The position numbers and the translations under genes were made by a program. The notes below the pieces were generated by a model. That model did not search any database. It was not told the origin of the DNA and saw nothing but the letters and a program-made list of their open reading frames with translations. Below are positions 44,550-51,896 of a DNA stretch of 64,000 bases, piece after piece. The stretch spans positions 248,001 through 312,000 of the forward strand of contig PGYB01000005.1 of NCBI GenBank assembly GCA_002839445.1, read 5' to 3'. This stretch comes from Candidatus Riflebacteria bacterium HGW-Riflebacteria-1 (GTDB lineage: Bacteria; Muiribacteriota; Ozemobacteria; Ozemobacterales; Ozemobacteraceae). Every line of letters starts with the position of its first letter. The stretch's first letter is position 1.

Positions 44550-46379
44550 GTGGCTGAAATATTGAACGCAACACATCAGCAGCTGCTTTATGAAGCGCAG
44601 AAACAGATTCTTTCCTGCGGAAAGAATACTGATAACATTTTGCGTGTTCTCAGCCAGACCTCTTCTTCGATGTTTGGTCGCGCCGGCTTTGGCGTCATCT
44701 TTTATGATCCATCCGCACAGCAGACGAGAATACGCTTTAATGACGGGTTTTCCGAAAAGAGCCTTGGCTTTCACTGCGTTGCCTTTACCCGTGAAAAATT
44801 GCAGGCAATCACAATCTCGGCGCGGTCTATCGCTGATGAAAATGGTGAAACGCATTACCTGACGCCTCTTGGTTCAGAAGATGATGTGTTTGGTATGTTG
44901 GTAATGCCGGAACACCCCTCGGCACACGAGCTTTCTGTCTCGGCGTTCCGCGATCTGGCGCTGACTTCGATTAATACTTTCCTCGAAGTAGAGCTGGTTC
45001 AGCTGCGCATGGAAGAAATGGCCGCATTGCTTGAGGTTGGCCGGGTTGTCAGCTCAACCCTTGATCTGCGTGAACTGCTGACCAAGATCATGAGCACGGC
45101 GACCAAGGTTATGCGTTGCGAGACTTCAACCGTTTATCTCGTCGATGACCAGACTAACGAGCTGTATTTTCACATTGTGTCGGGCGACCCGAATGTTGGC
45201 GCCAAGCTGCAGGAAATCAGACTGCCACTGGGTACTGGCCTGGCCGGATGGTGTGCCCAGAACAACAAACCGATCATTGTTCCTGATACCGAAAAAGACC
45301 CGAGATTTTTCAAGGGCGCAGATAAAAAGTCAGGTTTTGTGACGCGCTCGATGATCTGCGTGCCGATGCGCCTTAAAGACAGGGTTATCGGTGTTCTGCA
45401 GGTTCTCAATCGCACCGGTACAATTCCTTTTAACGATCACGACCTTGAGATGCTCGAAAATATGGCTAATCAGGCCGTGTCGTCGATCGAAAACGCGCGG
45501 TTGTACGAAAATATCCAGAAGGTTTATCTCTCTACCATCGAAGTTCTAGCTACTGCAATTGATGCCAAAGATCCATACACCCAGGGCCATTCTCGGCGGG
45601 TAACCCAGTATTCGGTCGCTATTGCCGAAGAAATGAATCTCGCGCCCAAAGACGTCGAAGATATCCGCTACGCCGGTCTTCTGCACGATGTCGGCAAGAT
45701 TGGTATAAAAGACAGCATTATCAGAAAGCCTGGTCGCCTTACCGACGAAGAATACGCCATAATAAAGAAGCACCCCGCGATAGGCGCTAAAATTTTGCGG
45801 CCGGTTGATTTTCTCGCCGAAAAGATTCCCGGCGTTCTGCATCACCATGAATATTACGATGGCCGCGGTTACCCTGACCATCTTACCGGCGAAAACATCC
45901 CGCTGGCTGGTCGCATAATCTGCGTTGCTGACGCTTTTGACGCCATGACGACCAATCGCCCCTATCGCAAAGGTCTTACCGTCAAGACCGCGGTTGGCGA
46001 GCTTAAAAAGTTTTCTGGCAAGCAGTTCGATCCAGACTGCGTAGAAGCCTTTCTGAAGGCTTTTGACCGCAAGCTTTTTCAGTATTTTGAAAAGGTTGAA
46101 GATTCAGACGATATGGTGCTCATCGACGATGGCACCGAAATCAAAGAATCACCTGAGAACTCACATGAACTTGAGGGTCAGCCTTATCCGCCGATGGCTG
46201 CGAATGAGATGAAAGACGAAAAGAAGCTCGAAAGCCAGCCTTACCCGCCGGTTATGGCGCATATTGTGGCGCCAGATGGTTCGATAAATCCGCAACCATA
46301 CCCGCCGGCCAAGGATTCAGAAAGACCATCATCTCAGCCCTATCCGCCAATTTCGGGCGACGACGACAAGAAAAACTGA
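44550..46379 (+). CDS. GAF-GAF-HD-GYP phosphodiesterase with QPYPP-repeat tail
   Basis: About 609 residues from a GTG at 44550, which follows AAGGAG by 12 bases; a TTG at 44517 also opens the frame but lies before that site. Two GAF-like domains: ~5-145 (divergent; MFGRAGFGVIFYDPSAQQTR) and ~165-320 (KVMRCETSTVYLVDDQTNEL, SMICVPMRLKDRVIGVLQVL). The HD-GYP domain at ~335-510 has intact motifs (YAGLLHDVGKIGIKD, HHHEYYDGRGYPDHL), so it should hydrolyse c-di-GMP. The last ~70 residues carry four Q-P-Y-P-P units spaced ~15-25 residues in an acidic linker. The repeat may be a docking tail. It is 68 bases downstream of the YmdB-like gene. Confidence 0.93.
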   Translation: MAEILNATHQQLLYEAQKQILSCGKNTDNILRVLSQTSSSMFGRAGFGVIFYDPSAQQTRIRFNDGFSEKSLGFHCVAFTREKLQAITISARSIADENGETHYLTPLGSEDDVFGMLVMPEHPSAHELSVSAFRDLALTSINTFLEVELVQLRMEEMAALLEVGRVVSSTLDLRELLTKIMSTATKVMRCETSTVYLVDDQTNELYFHIVSGDPNVGAKLQEIRLPLGTGLAGWCAQNNKPIIVPDTEKDPRFFKGADKKSGFVTRSMICVPMRLKDRVIGVLQVLNRTGTIPFNDHDLEMLENMANQAVSSIENARLYENIQKVYLSTIEVLATAIDAKDPYTQGHSRRVTQYSVAIAEEMNLAPKDVEDIRYAGLLHDVGKIGIKDSIIRKPGRLTDEEYAIIKKHPAIGAKILRPVDFLAEKIPGVLHHHEYYDGRGYPDHLTGENIPLAGRIICVADAFDAMTTNRPYRKGLTVKTAVGELKKFSGKQFDPDCVEAFLKAFDRKLFQYFEKVEDSDDMVLIDDGTEIKESPENSHELEGQPYPPMAANEMKDEKKLESQPYPPVMAHIVAPDGSINPQPYPPAKDSERPSSQPYPPISGDDDKKN

Positions 46380-46529
46380 TTTTTGCTGCAGCCTTCAAGT
46401 CTGCAGGGCTGCTAGACAAAAGTCTAAAAGCGAGCACCCGTAGCGAGTCCCCCCAAAAAACACATTTTGGCTTGTCTGAGTTCTCGAAGCGATGATGCGA
46501 TGGCGTCTGCAGGGCACGAGCCAGCCGGT

Positions 46530-48458
46530 TTAAATAACCCTGAGCTGTGGCTGCTGCGAAACCTGTGCTTTGCTGTCGCGCAATGGTTTTTCGTTGTGTA
46601 TCATGTCGCGGTTCGGGGCAAACGAAGGCACTATTTCCTGAAAGCCTTTGATGACGCCGCGAATCTTGCCAGCCCGGGCTGAGACCTCGAGTCGCTCAAC
46701 CTGCGCCATGAGCGCCGCCTCATCTATTTCTTCGGGTCTTGCGATAAAAATTTTGCGGTTGCGGGTCGCGGTGATGCCCTCAGATGCGGTCAGAAGTTCT
46801 TCATAGAGCTTTTCGCCAGGTCTGATGCCAGTGAACTTGATTTCAATATCTTTGCCGACTTCAAGCCCGGAGAGTTTTATCAGGTCTTCGGCCAGGTCGA
46901 CTATGCGCACCGGTTCGCCCATGTCGAGAATGAAAACTTCGCCGCCTTTGCCGTATGAGCCTGCCTGTATAACCAGTTTGCTGGCTTCTGGTATGGTCAT
47001 GAAGTAGCGAATCATTTTGGGGTGTGTGATCGTGATCGGCCCGCCCTTTTCAATCTGTTGCTTGAACAGCGGGATAACGCTGCCGCGGCTGCCCAGAACG
47101 TTGCCAAAACGCACCGCCACGAATCTTGTCTGACTGCGCCTGGCGTAACATTTGAGAATTTTTTCAGCAACACGTTTGCTGGCACCCATGATCGAGGTAG
47201 GGTTAACAGCCTTGTCGGTCGAGATCATGACGAATCTTTCAACCTTGGCTTTGTGTGAGGCATCGACCAGGTTGCGCGTGCCAAGAACATTGTTCTTAAC
47301 CGCTTCTTCGGGGTTTAGTTCCATCAATGGCACATGCTTGTGTGCGGCAGCGTGAAACACGATGTCGGGGCGATAAGCACTGAAAAGTGCGGCGATTTTT
47401 TCGCGGTCCTGAATGTCAGCTATTATCGGCACCAAAGAAACGTTGCCGAGATTCTCATCGCCCTGGAGTTCCTGATTGGATTTGAAAATGCTGTTCTCGC
47501 CATGTCCGAGCAAAAGCAGTTTTGCCGGCTGGAAAGGCAGGATCTGGCGACAGATTTCGCTGCCGATGCTGCCGCCGGCACCGGTAACCATGACGGTTTT
47601 GCCGGTTACGTAGGCGGCTATTTCGGCGAGATTGATTTCAGCAGGCGGTCGGCGCAGCAGATCTTCGATTGCAATGTCGCGCAACTGCAGACTGACCAGC
47701 TTGCCGGCAATGATGTCCTGCATCCCGGGCAGGGTTTTGAAGCGCACTCTGGTGTCCTGGCACAGCTTGATGATGCGTCGGAGCTCATGCCCTGAGGCTG
47801 ATGGAATGGCAATAATGATTTCGTCGACGCCTTGCCCTTTGACCACATTTGCTATCTTTTCGCTGTTGCCAAGCACTGGCACGCCGTGAATGATCTGACT
47901 TTCCTTCTTCGGGTTATCATCGATAAGACCGATGACATTTATTGGCAGGTTCACATTGCGCTTAATTTCGCGCAGAATGCTTTCGCCCGCCTGCCCGGCA
48001 CCAATGATCAAGACTCGTTTCGATTTCTGCAGATTTTTCTGCGACAGCCAGCCGCGCAGAGGGCTGTCTTCAAGAAGGCTCAACGCCACTCTCGGTGCTA
48101 TTCGACTGCTACCGATAAGCAACAGCGAAATCATCCAGTCGATGACAAATACTGCGCTGAAGTTGGCAAAGCTCTGGGTAAAGAAAAACGCACCCATTTT
48201 AAGCATTGAATAAGTCGTAACAGCAGTGAAGACCGCGACCATATCAGGCAGCGATGTGAAACGCAGGGTTCGGTTGTACAGGCCCATGAACCAGAAACAT
48301 ACCAGTCCGACGGGGGTGAGCAGAGGTATTATAAACAGCAGATATTGAACGTGTTGCGGTTCTAACTTGTCAAATTTGAGCCAGATAGCAGCTACCAGCG
48401 CAAATGCTATGCAGATGACATCGGTGAGAATGAAAAATACTTTTCTAAAAGGCGTCAT
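46530..48458 (-). CDS. Membrane NDP-sugar 4,6-dehydratase/epimerase (WbpM/CapD/PglF type)
   Basis: A 642-residue enzyme for making nucleotide sugars used in surface polysaccharides or glycoproteins. Four N-terminal helices (VFFILTDVICIAFALVAAIW, LLFIIPLLTPVGLVCFWF and two more) precede a first Rossmann domain (~145-265: KRVLIIGAGQAGESILREIK). The catalytic SDR domain is ~285-590: TGAGGSIGSEICRQILPFQP, IFHAAAHKHVPLMELNPEEA-like block, and MISTDKAVNPTSIMGASKR, where the usual YxxxK Tyr is Met/Ile-like, as in this subfamily. The end shows KFTGIRPGEKLYEELLT. Start at ATG 48458; ribosome site weak. No glycosyltransferase is adjacent. Confidence 0.93.
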   Translation of the reverse strand: MTPFRKVFFILTDVICIAFALVAAIWLKFDKLEPQHVQYLLFIIPLLTPVGLVCFWFMGLYNRTLRFTSLPDMVAVFTAVTTYSMLKMGAFFFTQSFANFSAVFVIDWMISLLLIGSSRIAPRVALSLLEDSPLRGWLSQKNLQKSKRVLIIGAGQAGESILREIKRNVNLPINVIGLIDDNPKKESQIIHGVPVLGNSEKIANVVKGQGVDEIIIAIPSASGHELRRIIKLCQDTRVRFKTLPGMQDIIAGKLVSLQLRDIAIEDLLRRPPAEINLAEIAAYVTGKTVMVTGAGGSIGSEICRQILPFQPAKLLLLGHGENSIFKSNQELQGDENLGNVSLVPIIADIQDREKIAALFSAYRPDIVFHAAAHKHVPLMELNPEEAVKNNVLGTRNLVDASHKAKVERFVMISTDKAVNPTSIMGASKRVAEKILKCYARRSQTRFVAVRFGNVLGSRGSVIPLFKQQIEKGGPITITHPKMIRYFMTIPEASKLVIQAGSYGKGGEVFILDMGEPVRIVDLAEDLIKLSGLEVGKDIEIKFTGIRPGEKLYEELLTASEGITATRNRKIFIARPEEIDEAALMAQVERLEVSARAGKIRGVIKGFQEIVPSFAPNRDMIHNEKPLRDSKAQVSQQPQLRVI

Positions 48459-48605
48459 GCGCGTTGTGTACCCCGCTCAAAAGTGTGTCAACACTCTAAT
48501 TCAGAGGATGTTAGCATATTGAAGAAAAATAGTCGACTAAAACCTTCGGCACTTTGCCGCCTTCAATTGATAAGCGTTTTTTGGTGAGTTGTCGATAGAT
48601 GTTAC

Positions 48606-49079
48606 ATGCAGACTATAAGATATCGGTTGAACAGATACTTGCTGGCGGCTTTTGTTTTGTTGCTGCTGTCAGGCGCATTTACCTTTCTGGCGCTGGTGAA
48701 CAGCAGATCTGCCATGGCGGCCGGCCAGGCTTTCAGCGATATTGCCCTTGACCACCCGGCATATCAAATGTGTCGACAGTTGATTCAGATGGGTGCTGTC
48801 AAACCTTATCCTGGTATGGCCCTGGCGCCTTTTGAAAAAATTACAGCTGAAGACTGGAATTACGCTCTGATGATGCTTGGTGAAAAACTCGGCCGCGCTT
48901 TTCCTGAGTCGGCGAAGTTCAGTTCTGACAGCGAAATCTCAGGCGAAACAATCTATGCTCGTGTACAGTCGCTGGTCGAAGATGCGGCCTTATTACCTTC
49001 AGAATCTACAGGTAATAATAGCTCACGACTTTTTGCGTATTTTACTCTCGAACGTTATCTGGTTGATTACAATGATTAA
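48606..49079 (+). CDS. Exported SLH-like protein, first of an envelope trio
   Basis: A 157-residue exported protein with an N-terminal hydrophobic signal or anchor (YLLAAFVLLLLSGAFTFLAL). It is followed by AAGQAFSDIALDHPAYQMCR, which matches the start of an S-layer homology (SLH) unit, then LIQMGAVKPYPGMALAPFEK. Only one or two SLH-like units fit. SLH domains bind peptidoglycan-linked polymers or act in outer-membrane tethering. The ribosome site is weak. The stop overlaps the AMIN-STN gene by 8 bases and that gene overlaps the next, so the three are translated together. Confidence 0.75.
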   Translation: MQTIRYRLNRYLLAAFVLLLLSGAFTFLALVNSRSAMAAGQAFSDIALDHPAYQMCRQLIQMGAVKPYPGMALAPFEKITAEDWNYALMMLGEKLGRAFPESAKFSSDSEISGETIYARVQSLVEDAALLPSESTGNNSSRLFAYFTLERYLVDYND

Positions 49080-49824
49080 TCTGAAAAAAATTAACCGCCG
49101 CCGCATCTATCTTTTTTATCTGATTGTGCTTCTGTCTGCAATGTTCTGGCGGTTGGCTAATGCCGGAGATAGCCGAAAAATGCCTGATTTGCTGAGTATT
49201 AACGAGCAGGTCGGCGAAACCGAGGTCACAATATGTTTGCATGCGGCAGATCGGCCGGCGGTATCTTTTTCTGGTGATGATAAGTGTCTTGTTCTTGACT
49301 ATCAAAAGGTGCTGACCGGCTGGGCGCTCGCGCAAAAAGCTTATGCCAGCCGTGATCTTAGACTTGGCTATGTCACTGAACTGCATGGCCGACCCGGCAC
49401 CGCGCGTGTACGCCTCTATATTCGCCAGGGTTGTCTTGCTTCTCTGCGTTATCGCGGCAATGATGTCGTGGTCAGAATCGCCGAAAAGACCTCTTTGTCA
49501 GCTAATGCGCCAATTACGCCCGGGGTTCTGCTAAGTCCGAACGAAGACAAATATTCTCCGGCGGTTGTCAGCCTGCATGATGCACCACTATGGCCGGTAG
49601 TCAAAGAATTGGCAGAACTCGCCGGCGTCGAAGTCGAATCTTCAGGAAGTCTGCCGGAGCGTTTTTCTGCTGAACTGCAGGCCGCCAGCCCGCTCGATGC
49701 CTTAAAAGAACTCGCAGCAAGACTGAATCTTGAGCTGGTTCGGCGTGGGCAGAACTGGCTCATCAGCGCCAGTTCACCAGAGAAGCCTCGTATCTATGCC
49801 TTTTCTGGAGATCTCCTGCAGTGA
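49072..49824 (+). CDS. AMIN-like plus STN-domain protein (PilQ N-terminal type)
   Basis: A 250-residue protein. ATG 49072 is chosen because it overlaps the previous stop and begins a signal peptide (RRRIYLFYLIVLLSAMFWRL, cleaved near ANA); the frame is open upstream through the earlier gene. Residues ~55-140 look like an AMIN domain (EVTICLHAADRPAVSFSGDD, ARVRLYIRQGCLASLRYRGN), which localises secretins and amidases. Residues ~165-245 look like an STN domain (PLWPVVKELAELAGVEVESS, ASPLDALKELAARLNLEL). The secretin barrel that follows these in PilQ is absent. It overlaps both neighbours and may be a component of, or decoy for, a type IV pilus or secretion channel. Confidence 0.75.
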   Translation: MINLKKINRRRIYLFYLIVLLSAMFWRLANAGDSRKMPDLLSINEQVGETEVTICLHAADRPAVSFSGDDKCLVLDYQKVLTGWALAQKAYASRDLRLGYVTELHGRPGTARVRLYIRQGCLASLRYRGNDVVVRIAEKTSLSANAPITPGVLLSPNEDKYSPAVVSLHDAPLWPVVKELAELAGVEVESSGSLPERFSAELQAASPLDALKELAARLNLELVRRGQNWLISASSPEKPRIYAFSGDLLQ

Positions 49825-50678
49825 AACGCCATTTAGTAAAGTTGCAGAAAACCTTGCGCCGCTTTTTGCCGGCGTCGTTGCGCCGAATTAGGCTCAGTCG
49901 GGCCTTGCGCCGCGTCATTATGCCGGGCACGTTGTTATTTCTGCTTGCATCTCTGGTTTTTCTGCCGGCATACCGCTTTGATGATCACGAAAATCGTCTT
50001 ACCAGGTTTGAGCTTGCCCAGATGTTCGAAACAGTTCTTGAAAGCTGCCGGGTTTCGGCTCAGCCCGATGTTTTGCCTGATTACTCAGATCTCGACGATG
50101 AGCAGGTTTTTGCCGTGTACCGCACCGTCTCATGTAATATCATCAAGGGATATCCTGATCTCAGGTTCAGACCTGATGAATATTTGCGCAATATTGAAAC
50201 CATCGGTTATCTGCAGAAACTGGTTGAATTTCTGCGCCAGGTACGGCCCGGTTCACCGGTGATTCGTCAGCTGGTGCGGGTAATGGCCTATCAGGATTCG
50301 CCAGGCGAAGTCATGACCGGAACCATCTCCAGCTTTATGCCAGAACAGTTCGCCGATCCTGCAGGTTTTACCAGTAAAGACGTCATGGCTGATTTTATGC
50401 ACGCCATCATTGGGCAGCCCCGCGCCAATTATCTACGCGGTCGCATTGTTAACGCACTTACCGGCAAACCTCTTGCAAAAGCTTTCGCCGCCAGCGAAGG
50501 AATCGCAGTGGTAACCGATGCGAATGGTTGTTTTAGAATTGATTACGCCGCCCAGAATCTCGAAGAAGTCTCGATTATGGCCGCTGCCGAAAGTTTTCAG
50601 CCCATCGAGCTCAAAAAGAACATAAAGTTCGGTTCTGGTATTGTCTTGCGTCTTAAGCCAGAAAAGCCCGTAAACTGA
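49821..50678 (+). CDS. SLH-like plus carboxypeptidase-regulatory-like domain protein
   Basis: A 285-residue protein. ATG overlaps the previous stop by 4 bases. A strongly basic N-terminal segment (LRRIRLSRALRRVI) precedes a membrane helix (MPGTLLFLLASLVFLPAYRF). Residues ~55-195 contain SLH-like units (RLTRFELAQMFETVLE, NIIKGYPDLRFRPDEYLRN, FTSKDVMADFMHAIIGQP). Residues ~200-280 are a CarboxypepD_reg-like beta-sandwich (LRGRIVNALTGKPLAKAFAA, AVVTDANGCFRIDYAA). It probably sits in the envelope with its two partners. Convergent with the radical SAM gene, 1 base apart. Confidence 0.75.
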   Translation: MKRHLVKLQKTLRRFLPASLRRIRLSRALRRVIMPGTLLFLLASLVFLPAYRFDDHENRLTRFELAQMFETVLESCRVSAQPDVLPDYSDLDDEQVFAVYRTVSCNIIKGYPDLRFRPDEYLRNIETIGYLQKLVEFLRQVRPGSPVIRQLVRVMAYQDSPGEVMTGTISSFMPEQFADPAGFTSKDVMADFMHAIIGQPRANYLRGRIVNALTGKPLAKAFAASEGIAVVTDANGCFRIDYAAQNLEEVSIMAAAESFQPIELKKNIKFGSGIVLRLKPEKPVN

Positions 50679-50679
50679 T

Positions 50680-51615
50680 CTAGTCGGTCAGCACCCAGTC
50701 GCCATTGCTCGCCTGTTTGATCTTGCCCTGAGCCGCCAGCTCGCCAAGCAGTTCAATGATTTTATCTGGCGCCGAGCTCAACACCTGCTCAAGCTGTTTT
50801 TCGCTGCAAGGGTGCCTGAGCAGCAGTTTCAAAATATCTGAAGATACGGCCGGCCGGTTCCAGTTGCTGCCGCGTGGCGGTATGAAGCTGTGCTCAAAGG
50901 CCGTGGTGACCGGCACCGACAGGTTCAGTGCCGCTCTAAAGCTGTTGAGCAAACCCTGGTCTGCCGTGGCAATTTCACCTTCCAGGGCTGACCTGACCGC
51001 GGTGTTGAGGTAGACTGACTCAAGATTCGGCAGGCTGCGCAGGTAATCACGCAGCCCGGAAATCTCTTCTGGCGTGTCGTTTATACCAGGGCATACAAAA
51101 ATTTCGACCTCGATTGCCCCGGTGTAGTCACGAGAAAACAGCTGCAACCCTTCAAGAATCGCTTCAAGTCTCAAATCTTCGGTCGGGCGGTGAATGCGCC
51201 TAAAACTGCGCTCGTTTACTGTCGAAATTGTCGGCAGCAAACGGTCGGCCAGCATCAGTTCCTGTCTGACCTCTGGAAGATACATGAGCGAAGAGTTGGT
51301 AATTACGCATGCCGGCGCGCTTTCTAGTTTTTTTATCTCAGCCAGAATGAGCCCTAGGTCAGAATGCAGCGTCGGTTCGCCGGTTCCTGAGATGGTTATC
51401 CAATCAGGCCGGGCTATTTCGCTCAATACTGCTTTAAGTTCTTTCAGCACATCTGCCGGGTCGCAGAACTGTGAGCGCAAAGAAGTGTGAAATCTGGTTT
51501 TCGAAAGCTGACAGTAAAGGCAGTCGAACGAGCAGGTTTTGGTGGGCGTCAGATCTACACCAAGCGAAATACCAAGTCTGCGTGACGGCACTGGTCCGAA
51601 AATGTAGGTTCTCAT
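50680..51615 (-). CDS. Radical SAM enzyme, COG0731-like
   Basis: A 311-residue radical SAM protein. The [4Fe-4S]/SAM-binding cysteines are in KTCSFDCLYCQLSKT (CxxxCxxC). The N-terminal YIFGPVPSRRLGISLGVDL is a hallmark of the COG0731 group. SAM-binding parts follow (DWITISGTGEPTLHSDLG, ITNSSLMY). The C-terminal ~60 residues resemble a winged helix (SSDILKLLLRHPCSEKQLEQ). The substrate of this group is generally unknown; a link to modified tRNA bases has been suggested by remote similarity to wyosine enzymes. It is last in a three-gene run after the TPR lipoprotein and a small membrane protein, gap 23 bases. Confidence 0.9.
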   Translation of the reverse strand: MRTYIFGPVPSRRLGISLGVDLTPTKTCSFDCLYCQLSKTRFHTSLRSQFCDPADVLKELKAVLSEIARPDWITISGTGEPTLHSDLGLILAEIKKLESAPACVITNSSLMYLPEVRQELMLADRLLPTISTVNERSFRRIHRPTEDLRLEAILEGLQLFSRDYTGAIEVEIFVCPGINDTPEEISGLRDYLRSLPNLESVYLNTAVRSALEGEIATADQGLLNSFRAALNLSVPVTTAFEHSFIPPRGSNWNRPAVSSDILKLLLRHPCSEKQLEQVLSSAPDKIIELLGELAAQGKIKQASNGDWVLTD

Positions 51616-51638
51616 TGCATCAGGCTGTCAGCAGTGTT

Positions 51639-51896
51639 TCAGCGGCATTCTTTCTTGAGAATTTTTGAGAAGTAATAGATGCCAACCAGCGTGAATATAA
51701 GAACAAATGGCAGCGCCACCACATAATGGGCGGTAAATGGCCGCGCCGGATTCATTTTTTCACGGGCGCGCAGCAGATTCTTAAGAGTTTTTTCAAGCTC
51801 TTTCTTTACCTCGGCATCAGACACGTTGTCTACAGATTTCTTGAGTTCGGCAATTGCAGAATCAAGGCTTTCAAGTGTGGTTTCTTTCGGGGTCAT
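51639..51896 (-). CDS. Small coiled-coil protein with one C-terminal membrane helix
   Basis: An 85-residue protein starting at ATG 51896, overlapping the last base of the TPR lipoprotein stop. Residues 1-48 form an amphipathic, probably coiled-coil helix (SLDSAIAELKKSVDNVSDAE, KKELEKTLKNLLRAREKM). Residues ~58-78 form one membrane helix (YVVALPFVLIFTLVGIYYF) followed by KILKKECR. The topology is tail-anchored. No family recognised. Tight coupling to the TPR lipoprotein suggests the two work together at the envelope. Confidence 0.8.
   Translation of the reverse strand: MTPKETTLESLDSAIAELKKSVDNVSDAEVKKELEKTLKNLLRAREKMNPARPFTAHYVVALPFVLIFTLVGIYYFSKILKKECR

Noticed and set aside
46380..46529. 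Hairpin-rich GC stretch after the HD-GYP gene as a riboswitch or RNA gene
   Set aside because: Only short stems (TAGAC-AAAA-GTCTA; GCAGCC/GGCTGC) are seen, with no match to a known RNA class.
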